From the NCBI GenBank assembly GCA_002335945.1, contig DDDD01000179.1, positions 9,799 to 32,459 on the forward strand: a stretch of DNA of 22,661 nt, written 5' to 3'. This document shows positions 1 to 7,439 of the stretch, piece by piece. The position numbers and the translations under genes were made by a program. Under the pieces are notes generated by a model. That model was not told the origin of the DNA and searched no databases. It saw only the letters and a program-made list of their open reading frames with translations. The first letter of the stretch is position 1; every line of letters begins with the position of its first letter. Source of the DNA: Porticoccaceae bacterium UBA1989 (lineage in GTDB: Bacteria > Pseudomonadota > Gammaproteobacteria > Pseudomonadales > Porticoccaceae).

Positions 1-497
1 TCGACATTGCGCATAGCAGATTCAACCATCGCCTCGGCGGTGGGTTCGCTGTATTTACGCAGTAAGTCTTTACCCAGAGAGCCGGCATTAACGCCGATAC
101 GGATAGGAATGTTGAGATCCCGCGCCTTGGCAATCACTTCACGCAGTCGATCTTCTCGAGTGATGTTGCCTGGATTAATACGCAGGCAGTCAACACCTAA
201 ATCTGCGACTCGCAGTGCGATATTGTGGTCAAAGTGAATGTCGGCCACTAGGGGAACATCCACGAGCTTACGAATCTGACCAAAGGCCTCGGCTTCTTCT
301 AAAGAGGGGACAGAGACGCGGACGATGTCGGCACCGGCCAGCTGGATACGCTTGATCTGTGCAACCGTAGCCGCAACATCCCCGGTGCTGGTGTTAGTCA
401 TGCTCTGCACAGAAATCGGTGCATCGCCCCCGACAGGGACATTACCGACCATAATCTGTCGAGACTTGCGTCGTACTATTGGCGTTTCACTAAACAT
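1..497 (-). CDS. ispG: IspG (4-hydroxy-3-methylbut-2-enyl diphosphate synthase, flavodoxin type), C-terminus cut by window edge
   Basis: The first 165 codons of IspG (GcpE) are visible. The enzyme catalyses the reductive ring opening of methylerythritol cyclodiphosphate, the penultimate step of the MEP isoprenoid pathway, in the cytoplasm. What is seen is the N-terminal TIM-barrel part: an IMVGNVPVGGDAPISVQSMT stretch, then ADIVRVSVP, PLVADIHFD, LRINPGN and IRIGVNAGSL, all hallmark blocks of the family. The C-terminal [4Fe-4S] domain with its cysteines lies outside the window. The start is an ATG at 497 that begins 8 bases after the pilW stop codon, so it is the last visible gene of the ndk-rlmN-pilW-ispG run. 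The ribosome binding site is weak (GCGGT). Dependence on a [4Fe-4S] cluster makes IspG a plausible client of the isc system nearby. Identification is secure. Confidence 0.97.
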   Translation of the reverse strand, partial: MFSETPIVRRKSRQIMVGNVPVGGDAPISVQSMTNTSTGDVAATVAQIKRIQLAGADIVRVSVPSLEEAEAFGQIRKLVDVPLVADIHFDHNIALRVADLGVDCLRINPGNITREDRLREVIAKARDLNIPIRIGVNAGSLGKDLLRKYSEPTAEAMVESAMRNV

Positions 498-505
498 TTA
501 ATTAA

Positions 506-1297
506 TTACCGCTTTAGCCACTCTTGATACTCTAAATTTTCTTTGGAGTACGGAAATAAATTCTTTAACTGTAAGCCCTGACTTGAGGCTGCATCTCTAT
601 TGCCAAAACGATCTTCAAGTCGCACCGCTAACCATAAACTCTTGGCTGTAGAGCCTGCTAAAAATGCATATTGATCCAAAGCATTTTTAGCTCTCGGATA
701 ACGCTTCTGAGCAAAGTATATTTCGGCAGCTTCCAAATAGGGTGCTGCAAATCTCGGCGTTAACTGGGTCGCTTTTTCAAAAGACTCCAACGCTTGGTCC
801 TGCTGTTCCAGCTTACTATGACAGAGTCCAACGATATAAAAGGCCTGGGGCCGTCGCTCATAACTCAAATCCTCACTTACCAGCGCCATCTGTTTCAGGG
901 ATTCTTCAAAGCGCCCCTGGTTAAACAAAAATGCACTGAAATTGTAGCGTGCCATGCTGTCGGTTTTATCGCGAGCTATGGCTTTGCGGTAATGGCTTTC
1001 CGCCAGCACCATTTCTTGCTCCATCTGGTAGAGCAGTGCGTAACCATTGTGCAGTTGAGACATCTGCGTTCTGGTTGCTCTGGAGTCAAACTGCGCAGCT
1101 TTCTCCAAATGTACCCTGGCGAGATCACGGTTTTTTGTGCCTATATACTGCATAGCCAGCTTAATATGCTGTTGGTACGCTGCCTCCGGATCTTGGGCCT
1201 GCCTGGGTTTTGATGATGTGGAAACACATCCACTTGCCAGCATTGCCGAGGTTAATATTGTTACGAGTAAAAATCTGCTTAGAGTTATTGTGGCCAT
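506..1297 (-). CDS. pilW: Type IV pilus biogenesis/stability lipoprotein PilW (PilF), TPR protein
   Basis: This 263-residue protein carries a lipoprotein signal peptide with lipobox LASG|C, giving Cys24 as the lipidated residue. The rest is a tetratricopeptide array: helical repeats are visible at about 44-72, 80-113, 114-140, 150-181 and 184-216, including the QALESFEKATQLTP repeat. In the family (PilF of Pseudomonas, PilW of Neisseria) this outer-membrane pilotin helps the PilQ secretin localise and multimerise for type IV pili. Its place between rlmN and ispG is the conserved one in gammaproteobacteria and supports the name over a generic TPR protein. The start has a good GAGAGGGA-type ribosome binding site and lies 33 bases after the rlmN stop. 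No other pilus gene is in the window, so a working pilus is inferred, not shown. Confidence 0.9.
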   Translation of the reverse strand: MATITLSRFLLVTILTSAMLASGCVSTSSKPRQAQDPEAAYQQHIKLAMQYIGTKNRDLARVHLEKAAQFDSRATRTQMSQLHNGYALLYQMEQEMVLAESHYRKAIARDKTDSMARYNFSAFLFNQGRFEESLKQMALVSEDLSYERRPQAFYIVGLCHSKLEQQDQALESFEKATQLTPRFAAPYLEAAEIYFAQKRYPRAKNALDQYAFLAGSTAKSLWLAVRLEDRFGNRDAASSQGLQLKNLFPYSKENLEYQEWLKR

Positions 1298-1330
1298 TCC
1301 CTGTCCCTCTCTAATTCCCTGCCAATTTTA

Positions 1331-2500
1331 TCAGTCGATAATTCTTACCGGCTGTACTTCTTCTAATCGTTTTTTGTAGCGTTCCTGACGGCGAGTTTTA
1401 TCGTTAACTTCACCGGCTAACTGCCCACAGGCCGCGGCTATATCATCGCCACGGGTGGTGCGAACCGTCACAGTGTAACCCTCCCCTGCCAGAATGTCCC
1501 TAAACCGATTTAACGCTGTATTTGTGACTCTTTTGTACTCAGAGCCCGGAAAAGGGTTAAATGGAATCAGGTTTATTTTGCAGGGTAAGTCTTTCAATAA
1601 CACTGCAAGTTCTCGGGCATGTACAGACCGATCGTTGACCTGATCCATCAACGTATATTCGACAGTAGCTTTGCGCCGATTATCCGGCATCTTGTCAATA
1701 TAATTGGCGGCGCTTTCAATAAACTGCTTGAGATTATATTTGCGGTTGATTGGCACCAGCTCGTTGCGCAGTTTATCGTTGGGTGCGTGCAATGAGATAG
1801 CCAGAGAAACATCGGATACCTCCGCAAGTTTATCCAGCGCGGGCACTACACCGGCGGTACTCAGGGTCACTCTGCGCTTAGACAGGCCATAGGCATTGTC
1901 TTCGAGCATAATATTCATGGCATCGACAACATTGTCGAAGTTCATCAGCGGTTCACCCATGCCCATCATCACCACATTGGTGACACGGCGTGGTGCCTTG
2001 TGCTTGAACTGGCCAAAGGAGTCTGCGGCTATCCACAGCTGACCAATAATTTCGGCGGAGGTCAGGTCGCGATTAAAACCCTGCTTGCCGGTGGCGCAGA
2101 AACTGCAGTCCAGGGCGCAGCCGATTTGCGAGGACACACAGAGAGTGCCGCGCTCGCGCTCAGGGATATACACCATTTCAATGCAGCTTCCGCCGTCGAC
2201 TCTAATCAGCCATTTTCGGGTGCCATCGACAGAATCTTGGCAGCTCACAACTTCTGGCAGCTTTACTTCAGCAACCTCTTTGAGCCTTTCCCGGAGATCT
2301 TTGGAGATATTGGTCATCTGGTCGAGATCGCACTCGCCCATCTGATGAATCCACTTGATCATCTGCGTTGCACGGAAGCGTTTTTCGCCAATTTCTTCGA
2401 AAAAGTCGCCGAGTTTGGACGCAGAAAACCCCAGCAAGTTAGTTTTAACTTGCTGGGGTTCGACGTCTATTACTGTTGTTGCTTCTACTGCTTTTGGCAT
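1331..2500 (-). CDS. rlmN: RlmN, dual-specificity 23S rRNA A2503 / tRNA A37 C2-methyltransferase (radical SAM)
   Basis: RlmN of 389 residues adds a methyl group to C2 of A2503 in 23S rRNA and of A37 in certain tRNAs. The radical-SAM CxxxCxxC motif is CALDCSFC (Cys128, Cys132, Cys135), and the methyl-carrying cysteine is Cys358 in AACGQLAG. Other family blocks include VVMMGMGEPL, RVTLSTAGVVP, LAISLHAPND, CKINLIPFNPFPG and RTTRGDDI. The length fits E. coli RlmN (384). The ATG start has AGGG upstream and lies 35 bases after ndk. The N-terminal block NLLGFSASKL aligns with the NLL block near the start of E. coli RlmN, so translation must begin at or near this ATG. An unusual 15-bp perfect hairpin occupies codons 14-25 and is listed separately. 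As an iron-sulfur enzyme it is another likely client of the isc operon. Confidence 0.98.
   Translation of the reverse strand: MPKAVEATTVIDVEPQQVKTNLLGFSASKLGDFFEEIGEKRFRATQMIKWIHQMGECDLDQMTNISKDLRERLKEVAEVKLPEVVSCQDSVDGTRKWLIRVDGGSCIEMVYIPERERGTLCVSSQIGCALDCSFCATGKQGFNRDLTSAEIIGQLWIAADSFGQFKHKAPRRVTNVVMMGMGEPLMNFDNVVDAMNIMLEDNAYGLSKRRVTLSTAGVVPALDKLAEVSDVSLAISLHAPNDKLRNELVPINRKYNLKQFIESAANYIDKMPDNRRKATVEYTLMDQVNDRSVHARELAVLLKDLPCKINLIPFNPFPGSEYKRVTNTALNRFRDILAGEGYTVTVRTTRGDDIAAACGQLAGEVNDKTRRQERYKKRLEEVQPVRIID
2426..2461 (-). repeat. Perfect 15-bp inverted repeat inside the 5' coding region of rlmN
   Basis: Two perfectly complementary 15-base arms (AACCCCAGCAAGTTA and TAACTTGCTGGGGTT on the minus strand) at 2446-2460 and 2427-2441 are separated by four bases (AAAC). 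On the rlmN mRNA this forms a stable hairpin over codons 14-25, followed at once by TTCT, so it resembles a short intrinsic terminator or attenuator. Whether it acts on transcription or translation cannot be told from sequence. The boundaries are a direct observation and the function is inference. Confidence 0.8.
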
Positions 2501-2535
2501 AGGTCCCTAGAACACGATTGTCCTAATGTCTCTGT

Positions 2536-2961
2536 TTAACGAGAGCAAATCTCGTTGTCTGCAAAAAAGTATGCAATTTCACGGGCTGCAGATTCAGCTG
2601 AGTCAGAGCCGTGTGCGGCGTTAGCATCAATTGATTCTGCAAAGTCTGCGCGAATAGTACCAGCTGCAGCTTCTTTAGGGTTAGTCGCACCCATCAAATC
2701 GCGGTTGGTCATAATGGCGTTCTCGCCTTCAAGTACCTGGACAGATACAGGACCAGAGGTCATAAATGCAACCAGATCCTTAAAGAAAGGACGTTCGCTG
2801 TGCTCAGCGTAGAAGCCTTCAGCCTGTTCCTGGCTAAGTTGCTGCATTTTACAGGCAACAATGTGCAGGCCTGCAGATTCAAAGCGGCTTAAAATTTGAC
2901 CAACAACGTTTTTTGCTACGGCATCGGGCTTGATAATAGATAGAGTGCGTTCAGTCGCCAT
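2536..2961 (-). CDS. ndk: Nucleoside diphosphate kinase
   Basis: This 141-residue protein is a full-length nucleoside diphosphate kinase, which moves the gamma-phosphate of ATP to other (d)NDPs through a phosphohistidine. The catalytic histidine is His117 in NAAHGSDS. The N-terminal ERTLSIIKPDAV block, NRDLMGATNP and GTIRADFA are typical of the family. Length matches E. coli Ndk (143). It is the first gene of a minus-strand run continuing into rlmN, pilW and ispG, with a plausible sigma-70 promoter about 75 bases upstream. In the Pseudomonas arrangement ndk is followed upstream directly by iscX; here a cyclic-di-GMP gene has come between. Confidence 0.99.
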   Translation of the reverse strand: MATERTLSIIKPDAVAKNVVGQILSRFESAGLHIVACKMQQLSQEQAEGFYAEHSERPFFKDLVAFMTSGPVSVQVLEGENAIMTNRDLMGATNPKEAAAGTIRADFAESIDANAAHGSDSAESAAREIAYFFADNEICSR

Positions 2962-3036
2962 GAAGAGTTCTCCAAAATGGGGATAAGACTAATTAATAGG
3001 TGGGTAATAAAATAGCCCTTGCGAGCAATGGCGCGG

Positions 3037-3065
3037 ATTTTACCTGCACAGGAACGCGGTAACAA
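3037..3065 (-). promoter_or_regulatory. Probable sigma-70 promoter for ndk-rlmN-pilW-ispG
   Basis: On the minus strand TTGTTA (3060-3065, 4 of 6 to consensus) and TAAAAT (3037-3042, 5 of 6) are separated by exactly 17 bases. They lie in the gap between the GGDEF-EAL stop and the ndk start, giving a leader of about 70 bases. This is a motif match by eye only. Confidence 0.5.
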
Positions 3066-3077
3066 TGCTTTTATTTG

Positions 3078-4916
3078 TTAGGCCACTAAGAGCTGCTGAA
3101 ATTTATCCAAACAGACGGGCATACTGAAATGGGCGCCCTGATATTTATCGCAACCTAGGCTGCGCAGGACCTCGAGAACCTCACGTTTTTCAACGCCTTC
3201 AGCGATGACCTCCAGGCCATAATGGCGAGACACCATCATGATAGCTTCAACCAAACCTAGGGTATCTTTATCGGTATTCAGGTTGCTGATAAATTCTCGA
3301 TCGATCTTTAAACCGTCCAGTGGCAGACGCTTCAGATAGATCATGGACGAATAACCACTGCCAAAGTCATCAATGGAGAATTTGGTGCCCATATTGCGAA
3401 TTTTCTTCATCTTATCCACCACGGATTCAAAGTCGTCAATCAGCAAGTTCTCGGTGACTTCGAGGGTGATCATCTCGGGATTAATATCATAGCTTTTAAG
3501 GCTGTGCTCCAGAGAGCTTATTAGCCCCGGATCATGGAACTGCTTGGGGCTTATATTCACCCCCAGCTGCATATCTGGCGTCCAGATACCACTGTCGAGC
3601 ATATTGCGCAGGTACTCGCAGGAGGTGCGAATCACCCAGAGCCCTACATCGACAATCATCCCTGAGGCCTCAAGAATAGGAATAAAGTCGGCGGGAGTAT
3701 GCATGGCATGGCCGGAATGAATCCAGCGCAGCAACACCTCGCCTCCCACTACCGCACCAGTATGGGTGGAGACCTGGGGCTGCAGGTAGAGATCAAATTC
3801 CTGATTAACCACGGCTTTACGCAGACTCGACTGCAGGGTAATGCGCTGCTGAGCCTGACGGGTAATTTGGGTATCAAACAGGGTGACGGTATCGCGACCG
3901 CGGCGTTTGGCCTCAAACATGGCGCTCTCGGCCTGCTGTATGGCTTTTTCGGCACTGATCAGCGGATCGTAAAGCAATGTTATACCGACACTGGCCGTGA
4001 CGATGACTTCGCCATTTTCGGTAAAGAACGGTCGGGCAATAATGCAGCGAATTTCATTAGCCACTGACAGCGCTCGCTCTCTGGCTTCGGCCGGACTGGG
4101 AGCCATATCTTTAATAAAGAGCAGGAAGGCGTCACCGGCAACCTGGGTTACCTGCATATTGTCTGTGAGCATGGCCTGGATGCTTTCATGGGCGCGCTCA
4201 AGGATCTGGGCGCCGATGTGTTTGCCGAGAGACTCGTTGATAGAGTTAAAGTGGTCTAGGTCGATTAATAGCAAGGCACCACAGGCATTCTCATCGCGAT
4301 CAAGATCGATGTAGTCATTGATGCTTTTGAGTAGGGGCTTGCCGATGGGCAGGCCTGCTAGGGTTTCTGTGGTTGGTGGGGGGCTTTTAATAGGGTCTGT
4401 GGCGTCGATTGGCTCAGGGCTGTTGCTTTGGTCAATATTAATAATGGGTTCTGGGCGGTAGGGGGTCTTGGGGCTCTCAACAAGATTGGGAATTTCTTTT
4501 CCCTCAGTACTGGTATCTATGCGTTCTAGATCTTCGGCGCTGAATTCTTCAACCACCATTCTCGCCAGTGCTGGCAAAGGATAGAGCATAATACAGAGTA
4601 CGTTATCCGCCTCTTCGACGGCACCGAGAGACACCACAATTTCGTCGTCCTCAACGGTATTCTCGGAGCGCCACAAGATGCCCGGCAGTTGATCTGTTTC
4701 TAGCTTATTAATAACCTGAACGAGTTGAGTAATGGAGGCCTGATGCACTTTGTCAGGCTCGCCACCAAGGCTGGTGCCGATAATCTGTGAGCGCTGACAG
4801 CGCAGTAGTCTCAGGGCTTTTGCATTGACGTCGATGCAAACGCCATAGGCGAAAAAAAGAGTCCCGAAAGGCGCCGTATCCAATACTTTTTTGTAAAGGT
4901 GGTTTTTTTCGCGCAT
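3078..4916 (-). CDS. PAS-GGDEF-EAL protein, probable cyclic-di-GMP phosphodiesterase with degenerate GGDEF
   Basis: This 612-residue soluble protein has an N-terminal PAS-like sensor (about 5-115), a low-complexity Pro/Glu linker (about 137-185), a GGDEF domain (about 205-350) and an EAL domain (about 362-612). The GGDEF signature reads AGDAF (260-264), and no RxxD inhibitory site precedes it, so cyclase activity is unlikely. The EAL domain keeps the expected residues: EVL (393-395), Asn454 in NISPKQF, Glu486 in EVTEN, DDFGSGYSS (516-524), LKID (536-539), Glu573 in AEGVE and Gln593. It should therefore hydrolyse cyclic-di-GMP, perhaps with the GGDEF as a GTP-sensing module. No membrane segment is visible, so the signal sensed is cytoplasmic. 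It starts 41 bases after the iscX stop and may be co-transcribed with the isc operon by read-through. It is not part of the usual isc-ndk neighbourhood. Domain assignment is firm; activity is inference. Confidence 0.93.
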   Translation of the reverse strand: MREKNHLYKKVLDTAPFGTLFFAYGVCIDVNAKALRLLRCQRSQIIGTSLGGEPDKVHQASITQLVQVINKLETDQLPGILWRSENTVEDDEIVVSLGAVEEADNVLCIMLYPLPALARMVVEEFSAEDLERIDTSTEGKEIPNLVESPKTPYRPEPIINIDQSNSPEPIDATDPIKSPPPTTETLAGLPIGKPLLKSINDYIDLDRDENACGALLLIDLDHFNSINESLGKHIGAQILERAHESIQAMLTDNMQVTQVAGDAFLLFIKDMAPSPAEARERALSVANEIRCIIARPFFTENGEVIVTASVGITLLYDPLISAEKAIQQAESAMFEAKRRGRDTVTLFDTQITRQAQQRITLQSSLRKAVVNQEFDLYLQPQVSTHTGAVVGGEVLLRWIHSGHAMHTPADFIPILEASGMIVDVGLWVIRTSCEYLRNMLDSGIWTPDMQLGVNISPKQFHDPGLISSLEHSLKSYDINPEMITLEVTENLLIDDFESVVDKMKKIRNMGTKFSIDDFGSGYSSMIYLKRLPLDGLKIDREFISNLNTDKDTLGLVEAIMMVSRHYGLEVIAEGVEKREVLEVLRSLGCDKYQGAHFSMPVCLDKFQQLLVA

Positions 4917-4930
4917 CCTTTGCCTACTAA

Positions 4931-4954
4931 AATCCTTTTTCGGTTTAAGGGATT
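4931..4954 (-). terminator. Weak possible terminator hairpin after iscX
   Basis: On the minus strand AATCCCTT and AAGGATT can pair (7 bp with one bulged C) around a 9-base loop, followed by TTAG. The stem is A/T-rich and the T run short, so termination would be partial at best. It lies between iscX and the GGDEF-EAL gene and overlaps the latter's upstream region. Confidence 0.25.
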
Positions 4955-4957
4955 GAG

Positions 4958-5155
4958 TTAATCCTGTTCCTCAATCCAAGCCATCTGAATGGCCTCTAAA
5001 ATCTTCTCACCACAACGATCAGGATCGTCGGAGAAATCTTCGATTTCTAGAACCCATTTCCTCAGGTCTACAAAATTGACGTACTGAGGATCAACATCTG
5101 CATGATTATCCGTCAATTCTATCGCTATTTCGTTAATATCGGTCCACTTAATCAT
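4958..5155 (-). CDS. iscX: IscX, small acidic Fe-S assembly regulator
   Basis: This 65-residue acidic protein is IscX (YfhJ), which binds the desulfurase IscS, may donate or sense iron, and tunes the rate of cluster assembly. Family features seen are the MIKWTDINEIAIELTDNH start, the VDLRKWVLEIEDFSDDP block and the closing EAIQMAWIEEQ with acidic residues along one face. Length matches E. coli IscX (66). It is the last gene of the isc operon, 42 bases after fdx, as in E. coli and Pseudomonas. Confidence 0.97.
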   Translation of the reverse strand: MIKWTDINEIAIELTDNHADVDPQYVNFVDLRKWVLEIEDFSDDPDRCGEKILEAIQMAWIEEQD

Positions 5156-5197
5156 AGTCCATTACTCCGCTGACTGCCCTTTCGTTTAGGGGCATAT

Positions 5198-5536
5198 TTA
5201 ATGACGTTCAGATACCATATTAATAGTGTACTTGGGTATCTCTACGACCAGGTCCTTATCTTCCATTATTACCTGACAGCTAAGGCGTGAGTCTGGGTCA
5301 ACACCCCAGGCTTTATCGAGAAAATCTTCTTCCAGCTCATCTGCAACGGGCAGATCGGCGAAGCCTTCACGAACATGCACATGGCAGGTGGTGCAGGCGC
5401 AGGACATTTCGCAAGCATGCTCAATGTCCAGGCCATTGCGCAGAGCTGCATCACAGATGCTTTCCCCAGGCTTGGCTTCAACAACAGCACCTTCAGGGCA
5501 AATCTCGTGATGGGGTAAAAATACTATTTTTGGCAT
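5198..5536 (-). CDS. fdx: Adrenodoxin-type [2Fe-2S] ferredoxin of the ISC system
   Basis: The 112-residue ferredoxin supplies electrons for cluster assembly on IscU. The four cluster ligands are Cys42, Cys48, Cys51 (ACEMSCACTTCHV) and Cys87 (LSCQV), at the same positions as in E. coli Fdx; Cys46 is the extra conserved cysteine. The ATG at 5536 is chosen because it gives the family length and the standard MPKIVFLPHHE N-terminus. It is preceded by AAGGAT at the 3' end of hscA, 7 bases after whose stop it begins. An open frame continues 44 codons further upstream inside hscA, but that extension is not ferredoxin-like. The gene belongs to the isc operon between hscA and iscX. Confidence 0.97.
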   Translation of the reverse strand: MPKIVFLPHHEICPEGAVVEAKPGESICDAALRNGLDIEHACEMSCACTTCHVHVREGFADLPVADELEEDFLDKAWGVDPDSRLSCQVIMEDKDLVVEIPKYTINMVSERH

Positions 5537-5543
5537 GCTTCTA

Positions 5544-7436
5544 TTATCCTTTTTCGATTTCATCCAGACTATGGCCAGCCAATGCACTTTTAATGCTGGC
5601 ATCCATACGTCGGGCGGCAAATTCTTCACTGGCTTTGGCGACAGATTCAATCTGCCGAGCCAATACACGGTGCTCTATGGTGCTTTCGCGCACCTCGCGT
5701 AATTCTTGAATCGCTACTTTTAGACAGCGGCGCTCATCGTCACTCAATAGAGCATCTCCATCCTTATAGATAGCTGCCAGCAGATCCTCGATCATGCGAT
5801 CGGCTTCTACCTGCTGTTCTCTCAGTGCACGCGCCTGCATATCATCTCGAGCATGGCTGAAGGAATCCTGCAACATACTGGTAATTTCTTCTTCGCCAAT
5901 ACCATAGGAAGGTCTTACTTCGATTCTGGCTTCAACATTGCTGGTTAATTCACGGGCCGACACACTGAGCAGACCATCGGCATCCACCTGATAGGCAACG
6001 CGTATTTTGGCTGCACCCGCCACCATGGGGGGAATGCCTCGCAACTCAAAGCGCGACAGTGAACGGCAGTCGCTAGCAAGCTCACGCTCACCCTGCAGAA
6101 TATGGATAGCCATGGCCGTTTGGCCATCTTTAAAGGTGGTAAATTCTTGGGCCTTGGCCACTGGAATAGTGGTGTTTCTATGGATGATCTTTTCAATCAG
6201 ACCGCCCATGGTTTCTATGCCCAGTGATAGGGGAATCACATCCAGCAACAACATATCGTCACCGGATTTATTGCCCACCAGCACTTCGGCCTGCAGGGCA
6301 GCGCCCATGGCAACTACCTTGTCTGGGTCAAGACTGCACAGTGGCTGCTTGCCAAATAACTCGGCCACTTTTTCGCCAACTCGTGGGGTTCTAGTAGAAC
6401 CGCCCACGAGAATAACATTGCTAATATCGAGATTTTCTAGGCCTGCATCGCGAAGTGAGCGCTTACATGCACGTAGGGTTTTGTCGATTAAACCGTCAAT
6501 CAGGCTGTGCATTAATGTTCGGGTTAAGGTGCCTTTCCAGTCGAGAATTTCTAACTCAACTTGCTCGGAGTCGGTGAGTTCTTCTTTGGCTGATTTAGCA
6601 GTTTCTAATAATATGCGCTGTTCAATGGGGTTTAGGTCTTCATCCATTCCCACCTGAACACGGAGCCAGTTGGCAATGGCATGATCAAAATCATCCCCAC
6701 CAAGGGCCGAATCTCCGCCAGTGGCCAGCACTTCAAAAACGCCTTTGGAGAGTCGTAAAATACTGATATCGAAGGTACCGCCACCCAGATCATAGATGGC
6801 GATAATACGTTCTTGAGGCGCTGTGTCAGTCTCAGCTTCGACTTGATCGAGACCGTAGGCAATTGCCGCAGCGGTGGGCTCATTTAAGAGCCTCAATACT
6901 TTAATACCCGCCAATGTGGCAGCATCTTTTGTGGCTTGACGCTGGGCATCATCAAAATAGGCGGGCACGGTGATCACTGCACCATCGAGCATACTGCCAA
7001 AGGAAATCTCGGCGCGACCGGCCAGCTTGCGGAGTATTTCTGCAGAGACCTGAATTGGGCTAACCAGACCGGCAACGGTTTTGATTTTTGGCATGCCGCC
7101 ATCATCTGCCGCAAATTCGTAGGGCAGTTGGTCACCAAAGGTTTTTACATCGGCCAGGCCCCGACCCATTAAACGCTTAACCGAGGCCAGCGTGTTGAGC
7201 GGATCACTGACATTATGTTCGGCGGCTTCGTAACCCACACAGCTAACGCCATCGGCGGTGTAATGGGCGACTGAGGGCAATAGCTCTCTGCCCTGCTCAT
7301 CGGTCAGCACTTCAGCCATACCGCTGCGCACGGTAGCCACTAAAGAGTTGGTGGTGCCAAGATCTATACCCACCGCGTGCTTACGCTGATGGGGCTGGGG
7401 TGAATGACCCGGCTCTGAGATTTGCAGTAATGCCAC
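5544..7436 (-). CDS. hscA: HscA, Hsp70-family chaperone for Fe-S cluster transfer
   Basis: HscA of 630 residues is the specialised Hsp70 that, with HscB, releases the cluster from IscU to apoproteins in an ATP-driven cycle. The nucleotide-binding domain shows GIDLGTTNSLVATV (23-36), NEPTAAAIAYGL (185-196), DLGGGTFD (216-223) and ILVGGSTRTP, followed by the substrate-binding domain that recognises the LPPVK loop of IscU. The protein is close in length to E. coli HscA (616) and carries a short His/Pro-containing leader before the first strand. It begins 3 bases after the hscB stop. The operon position and the absence of DnaK-type C-terminal features separate it from DnaK. Confidence 0.98.
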   Translation of the reverse strand: MALLQISEPGHSPQPHQRKHAVGIDLGTTNSLVATVRSGMAEVLTDEQGRELLPSVAHYTADGVSCVGYEAAEHNVSDPLNTLASVKRLMGRGLADVKTFGDQLPYEFAADDGGMPKIKTVAGLVSPIQVSAEILRKLAGRAEISFGSMLDGAVITVPAYFDDAQRQATKDAATLAGIKVLRLLNEPTAAAIAYGLDQVEAETDTAPQERIIAIYDLGGGTFDISILRLSKGVFEVLATGGDSALGGDDFDHAIANWLRVQVGMDEDLNPIEQRILLETAKSAKEELTDSEQVELEILDWKGTLTRTLMHSLIDGLIDKTLRACKRSLRDAGLENLDISNVILVGGSTRTPRVGEKVAELFGKQPLCSLDPDKVVAMGAALQAEVLVGNKSGDDMLLLDVIPLSLGIETMGGLIEKIIHRNTTIPVAKAQEFTTFKDGQTAMAIHILQGERELASDCRSLSRFELRGIPPMVAGAAKIRVAYQVDADGLLSVSARELTSNVEARIEVRPSYGIGEEEITSMLQDSFSHARDDMQARALREQQVEADRMIEDLLAAIYKDGDALLSDDERRCLKVAIQELREVRESTIEHRVLARQIESVAKASEEFAARRMDASIKSALAGHSLDEIEKG

Positions 7437-7439
7437 TGG

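Noticed and set aside
2000..2539. 179-codon open frame on the plus strand, antisense to rlmN
   Set aside because: It lies fully opposite a conserved gene, and its protein shows no recognisable motif.
5537..5668. 44-codon upstream extension of the ferredoxin frame
   Set aside because: It lies within the 3' end of hscA in another frame, has no ferredoxin resemblance, and the ATG at 5536 gives the exact family N-terminus and length.
6007..6657. 216-codon open frame antisense to hscA
   Set aside because: Shadow of hscA; low-complexity Ser/Arg-rich translation with no domain.
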